Below the pieces are notes generated by a model. The model worked only from the letters and a program-made list of their open reading frames with translations. It had not been told where the DNA came from and searched no databases. From Mesonia ostreae (GTDB lineage Bacteria; Bacteroidota; Bacteroidia; Flavobacteriales; Flavobacteriaceae): 64,000 nucleotides of DNA. The translations under genes were made by a program, and so were the position numbers. The stretch lies in the NCBI RefSeq assembly GCF_031845265.1, contig NZ_JAVRBG010000002.1, forward strand, positions 124,001-188,000, read 5' to 3'. Position 1 is the first letter of the stretch. Every line of letters starts with the position of its first letter. Below are positions 28,527 to 38,105 of this stretch, piece by piece.

Positions 28527-30056
28527 TTATTCAATTACCTTTAAACTATAACCTTTGTCGGTTTCTTTTTCAATACGTACTTTCACAGTAATACCTACTT
28601 CGTAAATTTCTCGGAAATTCTTTGGTAGGGTTGATTGATGCGCTAATCCAGTTTTACCATTTTCCATATCTATAAATAATCCAAAATCAACAATATTCTG
28701 AATTTTTCCCTCAAAAGTTTCCCCAACTAATACTTCCGGGACTTTTAAACTTTCTATTTTGATATTTTCTGCAATCGGTTCACTTTTGTAATCGTAATCA
28801 ATTACAAAGGACACTTTCGCACCAGCAAATTCATCCAGATTTCGAACTCTATTATTAAAAGAACTTTTCGAAAAATTAATACTTTCATTTTTTGAATATC
28901 TAATTTTCCCTACTTTACCTCGTGGATGTATAAATACTATCTCACCTTGATTGATTTCATACTCCATATAAAGCTCATCCTTAAATGTCTTGTACAATTC
29001 TTTAAAGGACTTGTCTGCTTTTCCTTTTACTTCTTTAATTTCGAAGTAGTTAATAAGCTTTTGATAATTCGTAGAATTATTCCATAAATTTTCTTGAACA
29101 CCTAAAAATATAATCTCAGCAAATTTCTTTGCTTCATCTATCCGATTTAATCTGGCAAGCAATCTCGATTGATGAAGTAGTATGCCTGCACTAAATTTCA
29201 CATCATATAATTGGATTCCAGCTCGCAAAGACTGAATCCAACTCTCTTGGTAACGTTTTTGTTCATAAAGTAATTCAGAGTATTCTTTAAATAAAAAATA
29301 TTTAGTGCTTCCAGCTCGAGAATTGATAATCTCTAAATACTTTTTTTCACTAGTCTCGTAATCTTTTAAATTTCTAGTGGCTCTAGCAATTCTCATTTGG
29401 AACCATAAATCATTATCGTAGTGATAATTATCAACTGCCTTTAGCCCTTTCTCACAGGCTTCTATGGCTTCATTACTTTTGTTTAATTTATCACAAGCCT
29501 TAGTGTAGTATTGGTAAAAGGATTCTAAGTCAGAAGGGTTTTCTTTCGTCTTTCCTTCTTGATCTGTATATTCAGATGTTTTTTTAGAAAGGTACTCTGG
29601 ATTTATTTTCTTGCAATATTCATAGATTCTATTGGCATTGAAGAGGTTGTTGGAATGTGCCTCAATTAAATTAAAAAGTATGATGGTAAATGGACAAGGA
29701 TAGTTATCATCAACGCTTATATCCTTTTGTTTTATGATGTTTATATAGCTATTTATTAAGTTCTCGCTATTTAAAATCACCTGTGGTTGTTTGTGTTTTA
29801 TAAAATTGTCAAATACATACCATCCGCATAAGCTTGAAACAATTTCATAGTCCTTAAAATTTTCTATAATTTCAGGAAGGTTATTAATATTTATTCTTTT
29901 AGAAGCTCTGGCAGCTTGCAGTAGGGTTACTGCATCATAATTATTAAACTCACTTGGATAGTTAGTATACATTTCAAGACAAACGTCCAAAGATTTACTT
30001 GGGTCGTTTTCTAGCAACTGTTTTGCTTCATCTTGAAATTCTCTTTTAGTTTTCAT
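28527..30056 (-). CDS. TPR protein with cold-shock-like and S1 OB-fold domains
   Basis: The start at 30056 (MKTKREFQDEAKQ) overlaps the upstream stop by 11 bases (ATGAAAACTAA); a start 8 codons earlier is possible. The 509 residues begin with helical tetratricopeptide-like repeats (about 1-350). Next comes a cold-shock-like OB fold (VFIHPRGKVGKIRYSK to GAKVSFVIDYDYKSEPIAENI, about 375-435) and then an S1 domain (VGETFEGKIQNIVDFGLFID to VGITVKVRIEKETDKG, about 440-509). Both OB folds usually bind RNA or single-stranded DNA. There are no catalytic motifs. Coupled to the NERD-helicase gene, it may act as that protein's nucleic-acid adaptor. Confidence 0.78.
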   Translation of the reverse strand: MKTKREFQDEAKQLLENDPSKSLDVCLEMYTNYPSEFNNYDAVTLLQAARASKRININNLPEIIENFKDYEIVSSLCGWYVFDNFIKHKQPQVILNSENLINSYINIIKQKDISVDDNYPCPFTIILFNLIEAHSNNLFNANRIYEYCKKINPEYLSKKTSEYTDQEGKTKENPSDLESFYQYYTKACDKLNKSNEAIEACEKGLKAVDNYHYDNDLWFQMRIARATRNLKDYETSEKKYLEIINSRAGSTKYFLFKEYSELLYEQKRYQESWIQSLRAGIQLYDVKFSAGILLHQSRLLARLNRIDEAKKFAEIIFLGVQENLWNNSTNYQKLINYFEIKEVKGKADKSFKELYKTFKDELYMEYEINQGEIVFIHPRGKVGKIRYSKNESINFSKSSFNNRVRNLDEFAGAKVSFVIDYDYKSEPIAENIKIESLKVPEVLVGETFEGKIQNIVDFGLFIDMENGKTGLAHQSTLPKNFREIYEVGITVKVRIEKETDKGYSLKVIE

Positions 30057-32994
30057 CCAATAATGCTTTAATGTCTTCAACTAATGCTTGATTCGATTTC
30101 TCTTTTATTTGTAGTGAAGTGAAAAAACCACTGTTTCTTTCTCCAGTTGTATATCTTAAATTAAATTTCACCACATCATCTGCATCCACTACTGCAAGTC
30201 TATCTTCATTCCTGTGGCATTCTAAAAGGTGTAATGTAATTTCTTCAAAAGATAATTGTTCCTTCCAGTCGTTATAAATATCACCTCGATAATCCGTTGG
30301 AAAAGAATTTTGAGACTCTTGTTCGTAAATTTGATCTATGGCTTTTTTAACCAATCCATCTTCAGTATCATTTCCTTCAATTCGTACCGATGAAATTTCT
30401 TCATTTCCACGATTGTTAATCGCAACTATCACGTTATTTTCATTCTTAGAGATTAGTACGACTTTACTTAAATAATCCGAATATTTTCTAACAGATTCTA
30501 TCTTAAAATCATTGAGTTCCTTATGTAATTTCCCAATAAAGACTGCTGTATTGTGCTTTAAGCCATCAGGAAAGTACCCCGATAATTCATCTAAGGTAAC
30601 TTCATTGTCATAACTTAGCATTTGACTGTTGATATCAAGGCTAACATTATCAGTAATTTCTACTTCATCTGTAAAATGACAATTGATAAAAGGGTCTATA
30701 GTTTGTGGATTTAATATGTGAGCTGTTTTCCAAGATGCAGTTAATCCTGTGTACAACCATCTATAATAACTTTCGTTTGTAATACCCGAATCTTCTGACT
30801 GTAGTGCTTTAAAAAGCACATTTTCAAATTTAGAGCCAACTGACTTATGTACCGTAATTGCCCAGCCATAATTAATTAAAGCTGCATTGATGTATGGATC
30901 TGTTTTGCGCAATTGAAACAATAATTGAGAAGTATAATTCCTTTTATAAGATCTTTCAATCTTGTTACGACCAACTTCAAATTCTTTTAAATCCTTTTTT
31001 AAAACTTTTTCATTATTCTGTTTGGCTTTTTGCCAATTTTCAATTTTTAATTGAAACTCAATAAATTCTTTGTCAGATACAAGGTTTTGATAATCTGAAC
31101 TCTCTTCAAACGGGTGCTGCTTTTTAAGTTTTGCAAGTTTTTGGGATGTGAAAATTTTTACAGCTTTTAACTCTTCCCGTGTCAAATCTTCTACACCATC
31201 AAAATAGTTTTCTAGAAAAATTAATTTAAAATTTGGGATAGCATTATTTGCGAGTAATTTAACTTCAAGATGTCGATACCTTAATCTAGCAATAAGCCCA
31301 TCTTTTTTAGTTGTGACATCCTCATTTTCCAGGTGTAAAACTTCTTGCACTAAAAAATAACTGCCATTAGCAATTTTAGTGGGTGTCCCAAAACCTGTTT
31401 GATCAGGAATATTGATATTGTTATTTAACAAAAGTAAGTCGCCCTTAGCTAGATGTTTTCCATTATTTAGCACATTATTTTTTATCCAATTATTGGTGGT
31501 TCTTGCTTCTTTTTTTGAATAAAGCAATACAGCATTTTGTGGCTCATTTTCTATTTTCTCACTAAACCATTCTTGTAAATGCGCTGTCGCTTGTTCGTGC
31601 TTGGTTAAAATAACAGACTGATCGTAGTTAAATTTTAAATAGTTAAAAATTGAGTGATCAATTGAGCCAGCAATAGACCTTCTAAGTTTTAATAACTTAT
31701 TATCGTTTTCTTTAATCTTGTGTTCGTGTCTAAAATGTAAAATATCTCCATCAGGGAATAATTCATTTAATGTCTCAATATTTAATGCCGAATCTTCATT
31801 TTTGCCATAAGACAGCATATATGGATCTCCTATAAAAACTATCTTCCTGTTATTAGATTTCAGTTTTAAAAATTGAAATAAATCTTCTAATAATCTACCC
31901 GAACCAAACCGAAGCAAGTCCGATTGATGCAAACTTCTAGAAACAAGATGTGACTCTGGAATAATAATAACTGCCGCATCATCAATATCTCTATCGCTTT
32001 TCAAACCAATCTGTTCTTGAGATACAGTTTCTTCATCCTCACTTTCACTTTCCTCATCAGCTGAGGTCGTTTCTGTTTTAGTCTTCCCTCCATAAATAAC
32101 TGTATATAAACTGGTGATGTCAAATCCCGTACTACGTTGTAATTTATGGGCAATTCTTGAAGAGTGACACCATAAATCTGTTTCGGGAACTTCTTGGTCT
32201 AAAGCAAAAGTGTTTACATTTTGCAACCATTGGCTTCTTAGTTCAGAACTCATTGATTCAAGTACCAATATTCCTGAACCTTCAGTTGTAAAAAACTCTT
32301 TTAATATAGGCTGTATATTTTGATCAATATAGTTATAAGTCTGTTCTACTGATTTAATAGGATTATCTAATTGTATGGTTAAATCCCCTTTCCATTCATC
32401 TGAAGGAAATAGTGCCTTAAATCTATTTGCAATCGTTACCTCGTATTTGTTTTCACTAGAGAACGCATCAAGAAAGGTATGCAAGTCAATTTCTTGAACA
32501 AGTTGATAATAAGGAACTTTCCTTGAAGTTTTACGATTTTGAGTAATGGGACCAGAAAAAATATTAAGAGCACAAATACGCCCCTTGTTTATTACATAAC
32601 GCATCAATGAATCATCCTCTATCATAGATTTCATTACACCGCGATAGGTGTTCAGTTGTCTGTATGGATTAGTGTGATTATTACCAGCCTCTATCTTTAC
32701 TTTATCGCCATCAGCAACATTGATAAACCAAGACTTTTTACCGAAATCCACATCATTTATTGGCATCAATATTTCCCCGGAATAATCCTTGAAATCTATA
32801 ATTACAATACCATTTGTGTAGAATAAAATAGCGTCTGCTCTAAATCTAGGATAGTCTTCATTTTCGGGATTACCTATTAATAATCCATCCCATCCTTGTT
32901 CTTCAAAAAATGGAATCAATCGTTTTACAACACGATTGAATTGGACATTCTCGTGTAAATTCTCGGTTTTATTAAATAGAACTTCAAGTGCCAT
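30046..32994 (-). CDS. NERD-domain protein fused to a degenerate RecD-like helicase
   Basis: The protein has 982 residues. The N-terminus (about 10-95) matches a NERD nuclease-like domain: FRADAILFYTNGIVIIDFKDYSG shows the Asp and the D-x-K pair expected for the metal site (Glu replaced by Asp). The helicase part has a good RecD-like motif V (GWAITVHKSVGSKFENVLF, near residue 708) and motif VI (RWLYTGLTAS). The Walker A position reads GILVLESMSSELRSQW with no GKT/GKS, Walker B reads IIIPESHLVS without DE, and motif III is FIGDPYM. ATP hydrolysis therefore looks lost. It starts 4 bases after pglX and overlaps the TPR/S1 gene. Confidence 0.82.
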   Translation of the reverse strand: MALEVLFNKTENLHENVQFNRVVKRLIPFFEEQGWDGLLIGNPENEDYPRFRADAILFYTNGIVIIDFKDYSGEILMPINDVDFGKKSWFINVADGDKVKIEAGNNHTNPYRQLNTYRGVMKSMIEDDSLMRYVINKGRICALNIFSGPITQNRKTSRKVPYYQLVQEIDLHTFLDAFSSENKYEVTIANRFKALFPSDEWKGDLTIQLDNPIKSVEQTYNYIDQNIQPILKEFFTTEGSGILVLESMSSELRSQWLQNVNTFALDQEVPETDLWCHSSRIAHKLQRSTGFDITSLYTVIYGGKTKTETTSADEESESEDEETVSQEQIGLKSDRDIDDAAVIIIPESHLVSRSLHQSDLLRFGSGRLLEDLFQFLKLKSNNRKIVFIGDPYMLSYGKNEDSALNIETLNELFPDGDILHFRHEHKIKENDNKLLKLRRSIAGSIDHSIFNYLKFNYDQSVILTKHEQATAHLQEWFSEKIENEPQNAVLLYSKKEARTTNNWIKNNVLNNGKHLAKGDLLLLNNNINIPDQTGFGTPTKIANGSYFLVQEVLHLENEDVTTKKDGLIARLRYRHLEVKLLANNAIPNFKLIFLENYFDGVEDLTREELKAVKIFTSQKLAKLKKQHPFEESSDYQNLVSDKEFIEFQLKIENWQKAKQNNEKVLKKDLKEFEVGRNKIERSYKRNYTSQLLFQLRKTDPYINAALINYGWAITVHKSVGSKFENVLFKALQSEDSGITNESYYRWLYTGLTASWKTAHILNPQTIDPFINCHFTDEVEITDNVSLDINSQMLSYDNEVTLDELSGYFPDGLKHNTAVFIGKLHKELNDFKIESVRKYSDYLSKVVLISKNENNVIVAINNRGNEEISSVRIEGNDTEDGLVKKAIDQIYEQESQNSFPTDYRGDIYNDWKEQLSFEEITLHLLECHRNEDRLAVVDADDVVKFNLRYTTGERNSGFFTSLQIKEKSNQALVEDIKALLDEN

Positions 32995-32998
32995 ATCC

Positions 32999-35900
32999 CT
33001 ACTGTATTTCTGTTACATCTATCCAATCAAACTTCCTCACTTTAATCTTTGCCTTTTTATCGTTTAAGCCTTTTACTTCTTTAATCACGTTGCCAAACTT
33101 GTTATAGTTAACCAACACACCGTCATCTAAATCTATGGCGATACGCTCGGTGGCTATTTTAAACAATTCGCGGTCGTATTCTTGCAGTTCTATAAGCACT
33201 TTATTAATGCGTGCTTGTTCTTTTTCTGCGGTTACTTTTTCGCGGTCTGTACCTACGTTTTTAACGTGCTCTAATTGGGTGTCTTGTGCTTTTAGTTTTT
33301 CTTGGTATTCTTTTAAATACCCATTGAGCATTGTGTTTAGCGTATCTGGTGTGTAGCGGTGCATATAAATTAAGGCATTAAAAGCACCAGAAGGCGAAGA
33401 GAACAACCAATAAATAGGGCGTTTTTTATAACGCTTTACGTGGTCTGTATAAAATGTTTTTAAGAAGTGCTTGCGTATATCGCCAATGCAGTCTTCTACA
33501 AAGGCCAAGTTTTTATCAAAATGTGGCTTGCCAAAGGTGGCTTTTAAAAAGTCGTAGAAACGGTTGACGATATCATCTTCAAACCACTCGTTATCCAGTA
33601 TTGGGATAATATTATCATCATCAGGAATATAGGTTAAGTCATCTAGCGTTTGGAATTTGTTATTCGAATTTTGGATTTTTTGCAGGTAGTCCTGCAATGT
33701 TTCTCCTTGATTAGCCAGTATTAAACCTGGTTTGTCCAAACTGTATCGCCCAAACATACAGCCTACCGCATAACTTATAAATTGCTGCATCACTTCTTTG
33801 GCATCAAACACCAATTGGTTGTTTTCTATACTGGTTTCGTCTTTAAGAATAGTAATATCTTTTAACGGCACCTCTGGGGTTAGCTCGTCTTGCAACCCAT
33901 AGATGTCGATAAACCGACGATTGAGTTCTTCTTCGTTTTTATGCAACTCAAAGAACTTGTTTTGCCAATATTGACGATAACTGTCGTAGGCTTCTTCAAG
34001 GTCCTGACCATTTATGCGTATAACTTCATTTTGTTGGAAATCCAAAGAGGTTTCTCTCGAATTCCATTCCATCTCTGAAATTTGGACACAATCCACTATA
34101 AAATCTTTATTTACCAATGTTTTCAGGTTCTTTCTAAATGGAATTTTTTTGATTACTCCGCTACTGAAATTTAATGTTGGGTTTAAAACTTTTAACCATT
34201 GAATTGAAACTTTACTATTGAGCAAACCCAAAGATATCAGTCTGTCGATTTCATTTTCACAAACAATATAATGTGAGGCAACATCATTTAATACTCCATC
34301 ATTGTAAAATCGGGCTCCTAACATAGAGGAACTGATTAAAGTCCACTCATTACCTTTCTTATAATATAAATGTTTGCTTGGTCTTACGTGTCCTTTCAAT
34401 TTTGATAATTTTTCACGATACACTTTATTCCACGCTATTACGTGTTCATTATTTCCATACCATTTTCTATAACTTCCTCCTTTATTATATCTAACAAATG
34501 TTTTATTATTTATATCAATTTCTTCATTTGAACTGCAATTTATAAGCAAATCATTCCTATTTATTTCAAAGAAAAAACGTATTACTAAAGCATTTTTACC
34601 AGTATGAATACCTTCTCTCAATAAGCCATATTCTGAAATACTATCATCCAACTCAAAAGGGCGAATCATATTTTCACTTAACCAGTAACCAATAGGGCTA
34701 CCTGGAATTTTTTTGAAATCGTTCTGATTAGCATCAAAAAACCAATCACAATTTGGTTTTTCAATAGCTTCTAGTGTTTTTGGTGCTTGGTTTTGAGAGC
34801 CTTTAAAATCGCTTAAACGTATATAACTTCCTTTAGCATTATCTAAGTTTTGTTTTCTTAATGTAAATGTACATATAGGCACCGTTGCCCCATCAAAGCC
34901 TGAATATTCTAATTGTATGAGGTTATTAATAAAATGTTTAGCAATAATTTCGCCTCTTAGTTTTTCGTAACTAGAAATAAACATCCAAACAAAAGGCGTC
35001 ATATATCCTGTTAAGCCATTATCATTGCATAAGCCCAAGCACCTTAATATGAATGTTGCAAAAAGATCTGATTTAGTTTCCGGGTAATTTACTTCGACAT
35101 ATTGTTTTAAACTACCTTCCATACGTTTTGAACTTATATACGGTGGATTAGTAACAACTACATCATATCGTTGTCCCAATAGTTTGTACAATTTAAATAC
35201 TTCTCGTTGACGCTCTGCAAATAATGAGTTTTCTTCTATTTTAAAGTTAGCAACTTCTTTAGGTGTAATTTCTATTAGAGATCCTAATGCAGTTGCATTT
35301 TTGAATTTATTATCAAATTCAAAATCTTGGTAAAATGATATATTAGGTTCTATATGGTCTTTAGCTACTGTACGTAAAAAACGACGCTGTTTTTGACGCC
35401 CTTTCATTAATAAAACAAAAGAAGCTATTTGTGAAGCTCTACGATCTATATCTACTCCAAATAAATTTTTGGTAATGATTAATGCTGGTATTTCAGAAGG
35501 ATTGTAACCTTCTTCTTCATAGATTTTATAAAATACATCAAAGGCATACGACAAAATATGTCCTGAACCCACACAGGGTTCAAAGAATTTGATGTCCTCA
35601 ATACTTTTAGATTCTCGTTTACTTAATTTATCGGTATAGGTTGGCTTAATGTAAAATTCTAACGTATCAATTACCTTAGAATCTGGACGAATTTCTGACC
35701 AAATTTGCCCCAAAGTGTTATCGACCATATACTGCACAATCCATTTAGGTGTAAACAATTGTGAGGCTGGTGCTAATTCATTTTTAGTGTATTTCTTTTT
35801 TGAGCTAATTAACTTCTCATTTAAAGCTGAAATATAAAACTGATACAACCAACCTAAAATTTCAACTTCTTCACAGTCTCCAGCTTGCATTCCAACTCTA

Positions 35901-36445
35901 ATATCTTCTATAATAGAAAAGCTAGAAATTAAATCATCCGGCAGTAACAGCTCTGCATAGTCATCTATCTTTTCAAATAGAAAAGGGAATACGTTATTTA
36001 AATGATTACAAGCACCCACTAATAAGTCTGCATAGGCTTCATTCTGTGCATCTGTACTCGGTATTCTACCGTCTAACACATCGTAAATACGTTGTTGTTG
36101 TACAGGCAACTCTTCTGGTATGTTACCTTGTTTGGCTTCTTGTAAAATAGCGGGTAATGTACCATCCTTTATTGGGCTTACTATAGAAATGCCTAGAGGT
36201 TCGTACCCATTTACATCCATAAAACGCAAGGCCACAAAACGGTTAAACCACGTATAAGCTACAGTGTCTATTACGGCTGTTTTAGACGTTTTATTAATAG
36301 CTTCCTGGAGCTTTTTTAAATGACCTGCTTTTTCACGCAAGGCAACACTATCGCTGGTTAATACCTTTTCTAGTTTAGCACCTATTTGGTCTATGAGTTT
36401 TATACGGGCTTCTTGGGCAAAGCGTTTTAGTTGGTTGGTGTTCAT
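32999..36445 (-). CDS. pglX: PglX, BREX adenine-N6 DNA methyltransferase
   Basis: The protein has 1148 residues, the usual size for type-1 PglX. The SAM-binding motif is FEPCVGSGHILSYAFDV near residue 287 and the catalytic motif IV is VVTNPPYISSKRM near residue 430. The C-terminal half provides target recognition. PglX marks host DNA at a non-palindromic site so that BREX spares it. It starts 49 bases after the AlbA_2 gene, a wider gap than others in the operon, and is followed 4 bases later by the NERD-helicase gene. No frameshift or repeat tract is visible in it. Confidence 0.95.
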   Translation of the reverse strand: MNTNQLKRFAQEARIKLIDQIGAKLEKVLTSDSVALREKAGHLKKLQEAINKTSKTAVIDTVAYTWFNRFVALRFMDVNGYEPLGISIVSPIKDGTLPAILQEAKQGNIPEELPVQQQRIYDVLDGRIPSTDAQNEAYADLLVGACNHLNNVFPFLFEKIDDYAELLLPDDLISSFSIIEDIRVGMQAGDCEEVEILGWLYQFYISALNEKLISSKKKYTKNELAPASQLFTPKWIVQYMVDNTLGQIWSEIRPDSKVIDTLEFYIKPTYTDKLSKRESKSIEDIKFFEPCVGSGHILSYAFDVFYKIYEEEGYNPSEIPALIITKNLFGVDIDRRASQIASFVLLMKGRQKQRRFLRTVAKDHIEPNISFYQDFEFDNKFKNATALGSLIEITPKEVANFKIEENSLFAERQREVFKLYKLLGQRYDVVVTNPPYISSKRMEGSLKQYVEVNYPETKSDLFATFILRCLGLCNDNGLTGYMTPFVWMFISSYEKLRGEIIAKHFINNLIQLEYSGFDGATVPICTFTLRKQNLDNAKGSYIRLSDFKGSQNQAPKTLEAIEKPNCDWFFDANQNDFKKIPGSPIGYWLSENMIRPFELDDSISEYGLLREGIHTGKNALVIRFFFEINRNDLLINCSSNEEIDINNKTFVRYNKGGSYRKWYGNNEHVIAWNKVYREKLSKLKGHVRPSKHLYYKKGNEWTLISSSMLGARFYNDGVLNDVASHYIVCENEIDRLISLGLLNSKVSIQWLKVLNPTLNFSSGVIKKIPFRKNLKTLVNKDFIVDCVQISEMEWNSRETSLDFQQNEVIRINGQDLEEAYDSYRQYWQNKFFELHKNEEELNRRFIDIYGLQDELTPEVPLKDITILKDETSIENNQLVFDAKEVMQQFISYAVGCMFGRYSLDKPGLILANQGETLQDYLQKIQNSNNKFQTLDDLTYIPDDDNIIPILDNEWFEDDIVNRFYDFLKATFGKPHFDKNLAFVEDCIGDIRKHFLKTFYTDHVKRYKKRPIYWLFSSPSGAFNALIYMHRYTPDTLNTMLNGYLKEYQEKLKAQDTQLEHVKNVGTDREKVTAEKEQARINKVLIELQEYDRELFKIATERIAIDLDDGVLVNYNKFGNVIKEVKGLNDKKAKIKVRKFDWIDVTEIQ

Positions 36446-36494
36446 TTGTTACAATTCTATTTTTTATTTACAGTGACAATGCAGTGCCTTTTTT

Positions 36495-38102
36495 TTATAA
36501 ATCATCATTTATTAATATCCATTGACCCAGTTTATCTGATCCTTCTCGTTTTATAATATTTAGTTCTTTTAATTTAGCAATATAGGTTTCTACGGTTCGG
36601 GAGGACACCGCTAAAATAGCACTGGCCTTTTCTGCCGAGGTACTGCCATCGCTTTCCATTAACATCAATAATTGAATACTATTTTTGGCACTTCCTCTCC
36701 GAAGCTTCTCCGAAGTTTCTCCGAAGTTACTCCGAAGCTTTTCCGAAGTTTTTGGAAATTCAGCTTCCAGATATTCTAAAAAACCATCAAAACCAGTATT
36801 TAAAATGCTATTAATCAGTGATTTGTTCAATTTTTGATTTGCGAGTTCTCTCCGAAGCTTTTCTACAGTTACTCCGAAGTTATTTTTATTATTGTCCGAA
36901 ATTTCTTTGTTTTCTTCTTGCGCGTATGTGTATAATTTTAGGATAGTGGCGTCAAAACTAATATCGTATTCAGGTGTTGTATTGTTATAGGTTTTCCAGT
37001 TGGCTTCTATACGGTCAAACCCATAGCCGGCGTTTTCTGCAAGGCGCACCATTCTAAATAATTTGGTAATCAATGGATTTCGTGGTAAGGATAAATCTTT
37101 TGCCTTTAATTCTTCAATGGGTTTGGGTAGTCCACCAGGATTATAAAATTCTATATGGTTTGTGAAAATACGGATGCGCGAATGGCTAGGTGCAAAATAA
37201 TCGGCGTGCATTAGCATATTTACCAAAGCTTCGCGTATGGCTTTTAAACCAGGGGAAAGTTCTTGACCAAAACCTTGATCTGTTAACTGAAATGCTACAT
37301 CTACTTCGGGCTTTAAGCGTTTAAAGCATTCAAAATAATAATCCCAAAGGTTTTCAAATTCCCCTAAACGAAAACTATACGTTGAAGTGGCTTCGGAAAT
37401 AGATTTGCCTTCAATCTCCAGCAAATCGATTCTAAAATCTGGAAAATGTTTTTCAATGGTATCCCGTTTTCCTAAAAACAACAAACCAGCATACGTTAAC
37501 TGATTGTTATCAACAATACGAAGCTTCGAAAGAAATACATCTTCATCAAAACGGTTATAGCTCACATCTGGATTAAAGCGTGCCATATAATCGCGATATT
37601 GCTTTAGTGATGTGGTATCTATGTCTTTTTTAGAGGTGTTTGACGCTAATTCAGATGTTTTTGTTCCAAAGGTTTGGTCTCTATAAAAAGCATCTATTTC
37701 ATTTTTACGTGCTTTTTGATCGCTACTTGATCTGCGAATAAATGTATTAGCTTGCGTATTGTAATACACAGGTTTTTGAGCTGAAACAGGAATGTAAAAT
37801 GCTAAAACTGTTTTATCATCAATAGTGTAGCGCTCTTGCTTGGTGTCTATAAACACATTGAATTTTTCACCTCTTAAGGTGTTTAAAAAATCTTGTCCTA
37901 TTTTTTCCGGATTATTTACCCCTTGAATTTCGAAGGATTTTCCAATTTCTTTAATTCCAAAAACAAGCCAACCACCAGACGTATTAGAAAAAGCACTCAC
38001 CGTTTCCCAACAAGATTTTGGTACAGATGCTTTGGCTTCTTTTACCTCAAAATCTTCCCATTCCAGATCGTTTAGCTTTGCTATGAGTTCCTTTTTGGTC
38101 AT
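36495..38102 (-). CDS. AlbA_2/Schlafen-type ATP-binding regulator with winged helix
   Basis: The protein has 535 residues. The N-terminal AlbA_2 (divergent Schlafen) domain is seen in ESFEVKEA-like DFEVKEAKASVPKSCW and the SNTSGGWLVFGIKE stretch (about 15-55). A GHKL-type ATP-binding part follows around residues 285-380 (AIREALVNMLMHADY, FYNPGGLPKP, NAGYGFDRIE). The C-terminus has a winged-helix segment (TSAEKASAILAVSSRTVETYIAKLKEL). Between them lies a periodic segment (KTSEKLRSNFGETSEKLRRGS) encoded by an 11-bp DNA repeat. Such proteins often accompany restriction and BREX loci, with regulatory or effector roles not settled. It lies between brxC (gap 3) and pglX. Confidence 0.82.
   Translation of the reverse strand: MTKKELIAKLNDLEWEDFEVKEAKASVPKSCWETVSAFSNTSGGWLVFGIKEIGKSFEIQGVNNPEKIGQDFLNTLRGEKFNVFIDTKQERYTIDDKTVLAFYIPVSAQKPVYYNTQANTFIRRSSSDQKARKNEIDAFYRDQTFGTKTSELASNTSKKDIDTTSLKQYRDYMARFNPDVSYNRFDEDVFLSKLRIVDNNQLTYAGLLFLGKRDTIEKHFPDFRIDLLEIEGKSISEATSTYSFRLGEFENLWDYYFECFKRLKPEVDVAFQLTDQGFGQELSPGLKAIREALVNMLMHADYFAPSHSRIRIFTNHIEFYNPGGLPKPIEELKAKDLSLPRNPLITKLFRMVRLAENAGYGFDRIEANWKTYNNTTPEYDISFDATILKLYTYAQEENKEISDNNKNNFGVTVEKLRRELANQKLNKSLINSILNTGFDGFLEYLEAEFPKTSEKLRSNFGETSEKLRRGSAKNSIQLLMLMESDGSTSAEKASAILAVSSRTVETYIAKLKELNIIKREGSDKLGQWILINDDL
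36696..36748. repeat. 11-bp tandem repeat inside the AlbA_2 gene
   Basis: On the plus strand CCGAAG recurs at 36699, 36710, 36721, 36732 and 36743, exactly 11 bases apart, within units close to TCTCCGAAGTT. A decayed array with the same period lies at 36852-36901. Because 11 is not a multiple of 3, gain or loss of one or two units would shift the reading frame. Confidence 0.85.
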
Positions 38103-38105
38103 TTA

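Noticed and set aside
36696..36901. Possible CRISPR-like short repeats
   Set aside because: The period is 11 bp without spacers and lies inside a coding frame.
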